From Acidobacteriaceae bacterium (lineage in GTDB: Bacteria; Acidobacteriota; Terriglobia; Terriglobales; Acidobacteriaceae): a stretch of DNA of 5,453 bases. Positions within the stretch are counted from its first letter, which is position 1; every line of letters starts with the position of its first letter. Below are positions 1 through 5,339 of the stretch, piece by piece. The DNA lies in the NCBI GenBank assembly GCA_030040395.1, contig JASHTU010000499.1, positions 1 through 5,453 on the forward strand, read 5' to 3'. The notes beneath the pieces are model-generated. The model worked only from the letters and a program-made list of their open reading frames with translations, searched no databases and had not been told where the DNA came from. A program made the translations under genes and the position numbers.

Positions 1-2
1 TT

Positions 3-206
3 TTCGAGGCCAAGCGGACGACGAACCTGGAGGAAATTTACAACCTGATTGCCCAGAATCTGCGCGGCCAGTACCTGCTCACCTATACGCCCGACCCGGT
101 GGACAACGAGGGCGGCTACCACAAGATCGTGCTCAAGGCCAACAAGGACGACCTGACCGTCATTACGCGGGAAGGCTACTACGCGCCGGGCGGCGAATCC
201 AATTGA
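3..206 (+). CDS. VWFA-related Acidobacterial domain protein, C-terminal end (5' truncated by window)
   Basis: An open frame enters at the left edge and ends at TGA 204-206, giving 67 residues. The visible part reads as a helix (NLEEIYNLIAQNLRGQY), then the strand LLTYTPD, a variable turn, YHKIVLKA and the ending REGYYAPGGESN. An 'L..IA..LR.QY.L.Y.P' stretch followed by a hydrophobic strand and a terminal 'R.GYYAP' is the signature I associate with the C-terminus of the VWFA-related Acidobacterial domain (TIGR03436 type). These are usually exported proteins of unknown role with a von Willebrand A fold. The metal-binding MIDAS motif and any signal peptide would lie upstream and cannot be checked. 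The gene converges on the HD-GYP/GGDEF gene with 18 bases between the stop codons. Coding status is secure. The family call is by recall of the motif. Confidence 0.75.
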   Translation, partial: FEAKRTTNLEEIYNLIAQNLRGQYLLTYTPDPVDNEGGYHKIVLKANKDDLTVITREGYYAPGGESN

Positions 207-231
207 CGCGGGCAGGCCGCGGTTTCAATTG
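200..231. terminator. Stem-loop across the convergent gene junction, both stop codons in its arms
   Basis: CAATTGA (200-206) pairs perfectly with TCAATTG (225-231). Inside it, CGCGG (207-211) pairs with CCGCG (217-221) around the loop GCAGG, with three unpaired bases (222-224) on the right side. The TGA stop of the left gene is in the left arm, and the TGA stop of the minus-strand gene (TCA at 225-227) is in the right arm. No U-tract follows on either strand, so this is not a canonical intrinsic terminator. It may act as a bidirectional 3'-end stabiliser or a weak terminator. Confidence 0.4.
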
Positions 232-2711
232 ACCGTGGCCCAATGCGACAACTGAATCAGCTCTGGCCGAATGAGCTCGCGGCCGGCGTAGAAATGTTCC
301 TTGGCCGCATACATCTTCCGGTCCGCTTCGGCCAGCAGTTGTTCCGATTCCTGCCCTTCCTGGGGATAAAACGCCGCTCCCAGGCTGAGGGAGAGAAAAT
401 CTTTTCCGCAAACGGCCCGCCCCGCCTTTTGCGCCATCGCGCTCAGCAGCGTGGCGCGTTCAGCTACCAACGCCGGCGGCATGTTGGGCGCAATGATCAC
501 AAATTCGTCTCCGCCCATGCGCGCCATGTAGTCGCTGTCCCGGCAGGCTTCGCGCATCAGGTTGGCGAAAACCTTCAGCACCTTGTCGCCTGCCAGGTGC
601 CCGTAGCGATCGTTGATCTCCTTAAATCCATTCAGATCGCAAACCATCACGGCCACGGTGGTCTCCTCGCGTTTGCAGCGCGCCAACTCCTGCTCCAAAT
701 ACATCGAGAGGGCCCGGGCGTTGGCCATGCCGGTCAAATAGTCGATGGTGGCGGAGCTCTCCGCTTCGCGATATTTCAGGGCGTTGTCGATGAATAGCGC
801 AACCTTCGAAGTAATCACCTGCAGCACGCGCAGGTGGTCGCTGGTGAAAGCGTCGGGCTTGGCCTGGTAGAGGGCCAACACCCCCACCAGCCCGGAAACT
901 CCTTCGAGCGGAACGGCCAGCGCCGAACGCGGCTCGCCGGCGTTGTTCGGGTCGTGGACAAAGCCGGCTTCCACCGCCGGGTTTCCATTGATGATCGACC
1001 GCGCGTTCTGCGCCACCCATCCGCAAAGGCCCGTGCCCACGGGAATGGTCAGCGAGGAGAAGAAGCGAAAGTTGTCGCCGCTCACAAACTCGGGAACCAG
1101 CAGATCGCCCTTGCGGACGTAGGCCACGATGGAATCGTAGGGCACCAGCTTGCGCAGCCGCATGGCCACCAACGAAAGCGTTTCATCCAGGCTCAGCGAG
1201 TTACCCAGATCCTGGCTGAGCTCGAAGAGCGTGTGCGCCTCCTGCCGCGCGGAGGCGATCGAAGACAGAAAGTCGCTCGGGCTGCCGGAGTGGGACGTAT
1301 CGTGCTCGAAGCCGGCCGCCGGCCGCTCTCCGCGCTCCACTGCGTGACTGAAGCTGAGCGCATCGATGCTCGCCTCCTCCAGCCCGTGAATGGCCACGCT
1401 CTCGAGTTCCCGGTAGCGGCGCATGAGAATTTTCACCACCTGAGGATCGAATGCCGCCCCGGCCTCTGCGGCGACCTGCTTCATGGCCTCGTCCAGCGGC
1501 AACGCTTTCCGGTATTGCCGATCCGAGGAGAGGGCGTCGAGGCAGTCCACCGTGGCCAGAATGCGCGCGCCAATGGGGATCTCTTCTCTCGTGAGGCCAT
1601 CGGGGTAGCCGCTGCCGTTCCACTTTTCGTGATGGGCGCGCACAATGGGAGCCACGGGATACGGGAAAGACACCTTCTCCAGAATCTCAGCGCCCACGAT
1701 GGGATGAATTTTCATCTTTTCGAACTCGGCCGGAGTCAGCCGCCCGGGCTTGTTGATGATATGGTCGGGAACGGCCAGCTTGCCGATATCGTGGAGCAAA
1801 GCCGCGGCGCGCAAAGCGTCGATCTCTTCCTCGCCCAGCGCGAGCTCCTTGGCGATCTCCACCGCGTAGGTGCGCACCCGGTTCAAGTGCTGGTGCGTGG
1901 TGTGATCCTTGGCGTCGATGGCCAAGGCCAGACCCTCAATGGTGCGCATGTGCAGCGCGCAAACCTGCTCGACGTGGCGCTTCTCGGCCTCCACCTGCTT
2001 GGCTTCGATCTCGACGCGCCGCTTCTCCTCCTCGAGCCGCCCCAGGTACATCAGGTAGGAGCGGTAAATCCCGTACATCACGGGCACGATCAGCAGCGCG
2101 CTTTCCCAGCCCATATACCGGTTGGAGATGCTGATCAAGCATACGATCGCCGCCCCGACCAGGTAATACGGGAGCGACCAAAAATAGGTCTCCGACCAGA
2201 TTGAACGCAGCGGGCGGTTTTCGCTCAGCGCGATCACCACGGCCACGGGCGCCGTGTTGGCGACAAAATAGGTGAAGGCCGCCACCACCAGCAGCAAAGG
2301 CGCGCCATTCTTTAAGAATCCCAAGGAAAACCGATACACATAATACGTGATGCAGATGGCGTTGGCGCTCATGCTGATCACGTTGAACACCACCTTGATC
2401 GTCTCGGGCCTTTGCCTGGTCTTCCACAGGCTTTGCACCAGCGCCGCGGCGCACCCGATGGCCAGCGTTTCCGGCAGCGAGAGTTCCAGAATGCCCAGCA
2501 GCACAAACAGAAAGTGAACCGACATGGTGCTGTCCATGCCCGGCAATTTCACCCGCATCGCCGCCGCGAGCATGGCAATGGCGAGATAGCAGAAGAAGCG
2601 GAGCAGATCGTTGGAGCGCCATTGCCAAAACGCCGTCAGCAGCACGCTCGCTCCGCACGCCGCCGTGAGGGCAACAAACACTTTTGCTCGCATTGGTATG
2701 GAAGGGTTCAC
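225..2711 (-). CDS. Membrane c-di-GMP turnover protein: 8TM-coiled coil-HD-GYP-GAF-GGDEF
   Basis: The protein has 828 residues, counted from the GTG at 2711. About eight hydrophobic segments fill residues 10-220; I do not recognise a named MASE-type sensor. A charged coiled coil (221-252) leads into an HD-GYP domain (about 252-437). That domain shows QHLNRV (H275), HD 307-308 with K311, H336, HHE 360-362, GYP 368-370 and D389, which is the full set expected of a c-di-GMP phosphodiesterase. The position four residues before H275 is Thr, not Glu, which fits a two-metal rather than a three-metal site. A GAF domain follows (about 487-647). Last is a GGDEF domain (about 654-810) with D657-x-LTG, D692, N700, D709, an RxxD inhibitory site at 724-727 and GGDEF at 733-737. 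It therefore looks able to make c-di-GMP under product inhibition and also to hydrolyse it. Asp at 709, where cGAMP-making Hypr enzymes carry Ser, argues for c-di-GMP. Which activity dominates in the cell is not visible. Confidence 0.93.
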   Translation of the reverse strand: MNPSIPMRAKVFVALTAACGASVLLTAFWQWRSNDLLRFFCYLAIAMLAAAMRVKLPGMDSTMSVHFLFVLLGILELSLPETLAIGCAAALVQSLWKTRQRPETIKVVFNVISMSANAICITYYVYRFSLGFLKNGAPLLLVVAAFTYFVANTAPVAVVIALSENRPLRSIWSETYFWSLPYYLVGAAIVCLISISNRYMGWESALLIVPVMYGIYRSYLMYLGRLEEEKRRVEIEAKQVEAEKRHVEQVCALHMRTIEGLALAIDAKDHTTHQHLNRVRTYAVEIAKELALGEEEIDALRAAALLHDIGKLAVPDHIINKPGRLTPAEFEKMKIHPIVGAEILEKVSFPYPVAPIVRAHHEKWNGSGYPDGLTREEIPIGARILATVDCLDALSSDRQYRKALPLDEAMKQVAAEAGAAFDPQVVKILMRRYRELESVAIHGLEEASIDALSFSHAVERGERPAAGFEHDTSHSGSPSDFLSSIASARQEAHTLFELSQDLGNSLSLDETLSLVAMRLRKLVPYDSIVAYVRKGDLLVPEFVSGDNFRFFSSLTIPVGTGLCGWVAQNARSIINGNPAVEAGFVHDPNNAGEPRSALAVPLEGVSGLVGVLALYQAKPDAFTSDHLRVLQVITSKVALFIDNALKYREAESSATIDYLTGMANARALSMYLEQELARCKREETTVAVMVCDLNGFKEINDRYGHLAGDKVLKVFANLMREACRDSDYMARMGGDEFVIIAPNMPPALVAERATLLSAMAQKAGRAVCGKDFLSLSLGAAFYPQEGQESEQLLAEADRKMYAAKEHFYAGRELIRPELIQLSHWATVN

Positions 2712-2719
2712 CGGTCTAA

Positions 2720-2727
2720 CTCCCCTT
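2720..2727 (-). promoter_or_regulatory. Ribosome binding site that selects the GTG start at 2711
   Basis: On the minus strand the sequence reads AAGGGGAG, then an 8-base spacer, then GTG at 2711-2709. This is near-ideal Shine-Dalgarno spacing. The next in-frame ATG (2693) lies 26 bases from the motif. An upstream in-frame ATG (2780) would place the motif inside the coding region. The GTG start keeps a short tail (VNPSIPMRAK) before the first membrane segment. Confidence 0.75.
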
Positions 2728-2807
2728 TCTCCGCCGCCCTGCCCCTCCGCTGGAACGCGGAGCACGGTCAACGCCTGCATCGGCGGCTGGGTTAGGTCAC
2801 TTTAAGA

Positions 2808-2820
2808 ACGAAAGATGTAG
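2808..2820 (+). repeat. Direct-repeat motif, copy 1 (degenerate, short)
   Basis: ACGAAAGATGTAG matches copy 2 at 12 of 13 positions, with A for T in the centre. The CCCACCCACCGG block found with copies 2 and 3 is absent here. It lies 33 bases before copy 2 and about 100 bases upstream of the GTG of the signalling gene. Confidence 0.45.
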
Positions 2821-2840
2821 GCGCGCCTTCTCAAAACGAG

Positions 2841-2867
2841 ACGAAAGTTGTAGGTCCCACCCACCGG
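2841..2867 (+). repeat. Direct-repeat motif, copy 2 (full)
   Basis: ACGAAAGTTGTA is followed after 3 bases by CCCACCCACCGG (2856-2867). Both blocks recur in the same order in copy 3. The TGTAG end resembles a half-site of BlaI/MecI/CopY-type operators, but the matching TACA arm is missing, so that reading is weak. Confidence 0.6.
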
Positions 2868-2951
2868 CGCAAGAGTCCTCGCACAAACTCCGCCCGGGGC
2901 CGCCTGGCCTCACTAACCCTTTTCAGCACTACGAATCGGCGCATGCAAAAA

Positions 2952-2981
2952 ACCAAAGTTGTACTCCCTCCCACCCACCGG
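2952..2981 (+). repeat. Direct-repeat motif, copy 3 (full)
   Basis: ACCAAAGTTGTA is followed after 6 bases by an exact CCCACCCACCGG (2970-2981). It starts 111 bases after copy 2. Two conserved blocks with a variable 3- or 6-base spacer look more like a two-part protein site or a decayed dispersed repeat than a recent tandem duplication. Confidence 0.6.
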
Positions 2982-3012
2982 TCAGGATTTGGGCTATTTC
3001 TCGTCGAATAAG

Positions 3013-3035
3013 GCCAAATTTCTACCTTAGTCACC
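3013..3035 (+). repeat. Direct-repeat motif, copy 4 (weak)
   Basis: GCCAAATTTCTAC followed by CACCG after a short gap keeps the layout of copies 2 and 3, but with several substitutions. It starts 61 bases after copy 3. It could be a decayed or weak site, or chance. Confidence 0.25.
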
Positions 3036-3139
3036 GTTCTTCGGTTACTCGCGCACTTAAAGGTTTCTAATTCGAAGCCGATTCCCCGAGCAGTTGCATG
3101 AGAAACCTCTCATCCAGGCGCCTCATGCTTCTTCGCCGA

Positions 3140-3168
3140 GCGGTCTATCCGCCAACCCGGTAGACCGC
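3140..3168 (+). promoter_or_regulatory. Leader stem-loop 1 upstream of the subtilase gene
   Basis: GCGGTCTA (3140-3147) pairs perfectly with TAGACCGC (3161-3168). After one bulged T, CCG (3149-3151) pairs with CGG (3158-3160), leaving the loop CCAACC. That is 11 base pairs in 29 bases. AAAAAT follows, not a U-run, so it is not a terminator on the plus strand, and the minus-strand flank is not U-rich either. It may be an element of the 5' leader RNA. Alternatively, as DNA, it is an operator with arms centred 21 bases (two helical turns) apart. Confidence 0.5.
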
Positions 3169-3174
3169 AAAAAT

Positions 3175-3204
3175 CATGCTCCATTGGAGCCGCTCCATGG
3201 CGTG
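3175..3204 (+). promoter_or_regulatory. Leader stem-loop 2 upstream of the subtilase gene
   Basis: CATGC (3175-3179) pairs with GCGTG (3200-3204), including one G-U pair. After a 2-base bulge, CAT (3182-3184) pairs with ATG (3197-3199). After a 1-base bulge, GGAG (3186-3189) pairs with CTCC (3193-3196) around the loop CCG. That gives 12 pairs in 30 bases, only six bases after stem-loop 1. Within it, GCTCCATTGGAGC (3178-3190) is a competing small palindrome. The fold was found by eye, with no energy computed. Confidence 0.4.
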
Positions 3205-3220
3205 ACGCAACAGATCTCAG

Positions 3221-3286
3221 ATGGCTGCACTGGCTTATCTGGATTACTCGAACGAATTGGACGCCTTGCTCTCGAAGCAGCGGTGA
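3221..3286 (+). CDS. Possible 21-residue leader peptide before the subtilase gene
   Basis: ATG 3221 opens a 21-codon frame that ends at TGA 3284-3286 and encodes MAALAYLDYSNELDALLS plus KQR. The stop lies 21 bases before the subtilase ATG and in the same reading frame, so it is what separates the two. No clear Shine-Dalgarno sequence precedes the ATG (CAGATCTCAG), which counts against efficient translation. Third-position GC is moderately high, in keeping with the neighbours. It shows no Cys and no run of a single amino acid that would suggest classical attenuation. I do not recognise it. It may be a regulatory upstream ORF, a decayed start of an older longer form, or chance. Confidence 0.22.
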   Translation: MAALAYLDYSNELDALLSKQR

Positions 3287-3293
3287 AACAAGG

Positions 3294-3299
3294 AAGGAG
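3294..3299 (+). promoter_or_regulatory. Ribosome binding site of the subtilase gene
   Basis: AAGGAG lies 8 bases before ATG 3308, within the purine-rich run AAGGAAGGAGAAA. This fixes the start. The later in-frame ATG (3335) would cut off the charged N-terminal part of the signal peptide and has no comparable motif. Confidence 0.85.
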
Positions 3300-3307
3300 A
3301 AACGGGA

Positions 3308-5074
3308 ATGAAACCTAAACCTACTCGAAGCGCCATGTGGGGAAGAAAGACTCTCGTCGTGTGCGCTTTGATCGCGGGCGCAAGCCTGTGCTTCGCTCTC
3401 TCGCCCAAGATCTCCAACGATCTCGCGGCGAAGGAGAACTCGCCCCAGGTCAACGTCATTGTGCAATTCAAGCAACCGCTGTCTTCGGCCATGCACCAGA
3501 AGGTGTTCAACCGCGGCGGCAAAATCAACCGCGAGCTCAGTTTGATCCGGAGCGGAGCCTACACCATCCCGGGTTCCGAACTGGAGGATCTGGCTTCCGA
3601 CCCGGCGGTGGCTTACATCTCGCTCGACCGTCCGGTCAAAGGAGCCGCGAACACCGCCTTCGGCGTGCCCGCAGCGCTCGACTACCATAACGAAACCATT
3701 AACTCGTCCGCGGGCTGGTCGCAGGGCCTCAATGGCGCCGGCATCGGCGTCGCCGTCATCGACAGCGGCATCGCCAGCGTCGCCGACCTCAACAGCGGCA
3801 ACCTGGTGTACAGCCAGGACTTCACCGGCTCGGGCAGCGCCGCCGACGGCTACGGGCATGGCACCCACGTCGCCGGCATCATCGCTGGCGATGGATACAT
3901 GTCCACCGGATTTCGTTACTCGTACACTTTCCAAGGCGTCGCCTCGGGAGCCAATCTCATCGACCTGCGCGTCCTCGACGTGAACGGCAACGGAAGCGAA
4001 AGCGCCACCATTAGCGCCGTCCAAACCGCCATTCAGCTAAAGAAGACCTATAACATTCGCGTCATGAACCTGTCGTTGGGCACTGGAGTGTATGAGAGCT
4101 ATACCCAGGACCCGCTCTGCCAGGCCGTCGAGCAGGCGTGGCAGGCAGGCATCGTGGTTGTGGTTTCGGCCGGCAACTTCGGCCGCGACAACAATGCGGG
4201 AACCAACGGCTACGGCACCATCACTTCGCCGGGCAACGATCCCTACGTGATCACGGTGGGGGCCATGAACACCATGGGCACTGCAAATCGCACCGACGAT
4301 ATTCCCGCCAGCTACAGCTCCAAGGGGCCCACGCTCTGGGATCAGGTCGTCAAACCCGATCTGGTGGCGCCCGGGAACATGATCATCTCGCTCTATACTT
4401 CGTCGGAAACGCTGAATCAGGAATATCCCACCAATGAAGTTCCTCATTCGGTGTACGTGAACAATGGCGCCAGTGCTCCTTCCGGCGAGTACTTTATCTT
4501 GAGCGGGACCAGCATGGCTGCGCCCATGGTCAGCGGAGCCGCGGCGCTCTTGCTTCAGGACAATTCCGCCTTAACCCCCGATCAGGTGAAGGCGATTCTC
4601 ATGTCTTCCGCCTTCAAAGACCTGATCCAAAGCTCCATCGTCACCGATCCGATCACGGGGCAAACCTTCCAGGAGCAGGCCGATGTCTTCACCGTCGGCG
4701 CCGGCTACCTGGACATCAACGCTGCTCTGAACATGGCCAATACTCCTCCGTCCGTCAAGTACAGCGCGATGTCGCCTTTTGCCACCATCGACGCCAAGGG
4801 CGAAGTGGTCATGGCCAACGGCGTCCCGGTCACCGGCCAATCCGTGCTCTGGGGCTCTTCGGTGTTGTGGGGCTCTTCTGTGCTGTGGGGCTCGTCGGCG
4901 GTGTTGGGCTTGAACACTTCCGGCCAGTCCGTGCTTTGGGGCTCCAGCACGCTCGTGGGAGAAAGCGTGCTCTGGGGCTCGAGTACGACCAATGCGGAAA
5001 GCGTCCTGTGGGGCTCCAGCGTCCTGTGGGGTTCCAGCGTGCTGTGGGGCAGCGCCGCAACCTCTGCCGATTAG
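3308..5074 (+). CDS. Secreted S8 family (subtilisin-like) serine protease with C-terminal SVLWGS repeats
   Basis: The protein has 588 residues. Residues 1-30 form a signal peptide: a basic N-region, the hydrophobic core TLVVCALIAGASL and probable cleavage after CFA (A30). Residues about 46-110 (VNVIVQFKQPL to YISLDRPV) look like an I9-type propeptide, which would act as intramolecular chaperone and inhibitor. The peptidase domain (about 135-475) has the complete triad: D152 in VAVIDSGI, H184 in GHGTHVAG and S402 in GTSMAAP, with oxyanion N290 in SAGN. It should therefore be an active endopeptidase outside the cytoplasm. After a linker (about 476-511) the tail carries eight exact SVLWGS hexapeptides (512-582) and ends AATSAD. 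I see no transmembrane anchor, LPXTG or PEP-CTERM signal. The gene is monocistronic, diverges from the c-di-GMP gene and is followed by two terminators. Substrate is unknown. Family and activity calls are strong; the tail's role is not known to me. Confidence 0.96.
   Translation: MKPKPTRSAMWGRKTLVVCALIAGASLCFALSPKISNDLAAKENSPQVNVIVQFKQPLSSAMHQKVFNRGGKINRELSLIRSGAYTIPGSELEDLASDPAVAYISLDRPVKGAANTAFGVPAALDYHNETINSSAGWSQGLNGAGIGVAVIDSGIASVADLNSGNLVYSQDFTGSGSAADGYGHGTHVAGIIAGDGYMSTGFRYSYTFQGVASGANLIDLRVLDVNGNGSESATISAVQTAIQLKKTYNIRVMNLSLGTGVYESYTQDPLCQAVEQAWQAGIVVVVSAGNFGRDNNAGTNGYGTITSPGNDPYVITVGAMNTMGTANRTDDIPASYSSKGPTLWDQVVKPDLVAPGNMIISLYTSSETLNQEYPTNEVPHSVYVNNGASAPSGEYFILSGTSMAAPMVSGAAALLLQDNSALTPDQVKAILMSSAFKDLIQSSIVTDPITGQTFQEQADVFTVGAGYLDINAALNMANTPPSVKYSAMSPFATIDAKGEVVMANGVPVTGQSVLWGSSVLWGSSVLWGSSAVLGLNTSGQSVLWGSSTLVGESVLWGSSTTNAESVLWGSSVLWGSSVLWGSAATSAD
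4841..5053 (+). repeat. In-frame hexapeptide repeat region, eight SVLWGS units
   Basis: The order is three tandem SVLWGS, an 11-residue spacer (SAVLGLNTSGQ), SVLWGS, STLVGE, SVLWGS, STTNAE, then three tandem SVLWGS. Apart from the 11-residue spacer, a period of six residues (18 bases) holds throughout. All eight exact units differ in DNA by synonymous codons: Ser by TCC, TCG, TCT or AGC, Leu by CTC, CTG, CTT or TTG, and Val by GTG or GTC. The peptide is identical each time. This points to old duplications kept by selection on the protein rather than recent slippage. Confidence 0.95.
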
Positions 5075-5141
5075 CCCCTCCATTAGCACTGCAAATGGTG
5101 GGCTGAAGGTTATAGGAGTTCATCCGGGGACAGCAGCAGAT

Positions 5142-5153
5142 CAACCGCGGTTG
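5142..5153. other. 12-bp perfect palindrome CAACCGCGGTTG
   Basis: This self-complementary dodecamer lies 68 bases after the subtilase stop codon and before the terminators. Its position in a 3' untranslated region makes an operator role unlikely. It could be a small hairpin or simply chance in GC-rich DNA. Confidence 0.3.
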
Positions 5154-5185
5154 CCGAACACAACGCGCGGTCTGACATAACGAAA

Positions 5186-5236
5186 TCCGGAAGGCATGGG
5201 CGCGGAGTTGGAGGAACCGGACCGATGCCTTCCGGA
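5186..5236 (-). terminator. 12-bp inverted repeat, possible terminator of the minus-strand gene
   Basis: TCCGGAAGGCAT (5186-5197) is perfectly complementary to ATGCCTTCCGGA (5225-5236) across a 27-base loop. Read on the minus strand, the stem is followed by TTTCGTTATG. That is a modest T-rich tail, and the hairpin lies about 100 bases past the stop codon of the minus-strand gene. On the plus strand it competes with the terminator hairpin at 5207-5247, because both use 5225-5235. The long loop and interrupted T-tract keep confidence moderate. Confidence 0.4.
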
Positions 5237-5254
5237 GTTTCCTCAACCTTTTTT
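5207..5254 (+). terminator. Intrinsic terminator 1 downstream of the subtilase gene
   Basis: GTTG (5207-5210) pairs with CAAC (5244-5247). After a bulged G, AGGAA (5212-5216) pairs with TTCCT (5239-5243), and CCGG (5217-5220) pairs with CCGG (5232-5235) around an 11-base loop. One C and then T6 (5249-5254) follow directly. The stem is bulged but has 13 pairs and sits right against the T-run. Confidence 0.6.
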
Positions 5255-5258
5255 ATTC

Positions 5259-5297
5259 CGGGTGGGCGGCTGAGGGCGCCGCTCACCCGTTTTTTTT
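5259..5297 (+). terminator. Intrinsic terminator 2 downstream of the subtilase gene (strong)
   Basis: CGGGTG (5259-5264) pairs with CACCCG (5284-5289), then a G-U pair, then GCGGC (5266-5270) pairs with GCCGC (5278-5282). The loop is 7 bases and T8 (5290-5297) follows at once. This is a textbook plus-strand terminator. On the minus strand the stem is followed by GAATAAAAAA, so it works in one direction only. It protects the convergent gene from read-through. Confidence 0.88.
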
Positions 5298-5339
5298 GAT
5301 TATTTTCCTTGAGCAGATCGCGAGTTTCAGGACTGAAGC

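Larger units (their letters stand above)
2712..3307. other. Divergent intergenic region (596 bases), no secure gene
   Basis: This stretch separates the minus-strand signalling gene from the plus-strand subtilase gene and should hold both promoters. I found no convincing -35/-10 pair on either strand. The best candidates match sigma-70 hexamers poorly. The left half (about 2807-3035) carries repeated motifs, and the right half (3140-3204) carries two stem-loops. A 21-codon ORF sits just before the subtilase ribosome binding site. All four are described separately. A 67-codon minus-strand frame at 2831-3034 is judged a shadow of the repeats. Confidence 0.8.

Noticed and set aside
834..2204. 456-codon plus-strand ORF and other long frames opposite the HD-GYP/GGDEF gene.
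   Set aside because: They are antisense shadows in high-GC DNA. They are rich in His, Arg and Gly without domains, whereas the minus-strand frame shows complete catalytic motifs.
2709..2780. Upstream ATG (2780) as start of the signalling protein.
   Set aside because: It would put the strong Shine-Dalgarno sequence 2720-2727 inside the gene, and the extra residues (rich in Gly, Arg and Glu) look like translated leader.
2831..3034. 67-codon minus-strand ORF with the internal near-repeats RWVGGSTTLV and RWVGPTTFV.
   Set aside because: The two peptide repeats are translations of the intergenic direct-repeat copies. It has no recognisable family, and I could not support a start site for it.
3045..3073. 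TTACTC - 17 bases - TAATTC as a sigma-70 promoter for the subtilase.
   Set aside because: The -35 hexamer matches consensus at only two of six positions. Spacing alone is not enough.
3160..3245. Possible c-di-GMP-I (GEMM) riboswitch: GCAAAAA, hairpin, GACGCAA, then GATGGCTGCACTGGCTTATC, next to a c-di-GMP gene.
   Set aside because: The resemblance is partial. The GGG that should precede the first CAAA is ACC, GACGCAAAGC is broken to GACGCAACAG, no tetraloop-receptor arm is evident and I find no closing P1 stem. An Rfam RF01051 scan would settle it.
3094..3318. 74-codon plus-strand ORF overlapping the start of the subtilase.
   Set aside because: It starts with TTG, runs through both stem-loops and overlaps the strong ribosome binding site and start of the real gene in another frame. 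Its composition is not protein-like.
4841..5053. A CRISPR-like or minisatellite array, suggested by the regular 18-base units.
   Set aside because: The units are in frame and synonymous-variable, with no spacer/repeat pattern. It is a protein repeat.
5186..5236. The inverted repeat as terminal repeats of a tiny mobile element.
   Set aside because: The interior is only 27 bases, no target duplication is seen, and a terminator-zone role explains it better.
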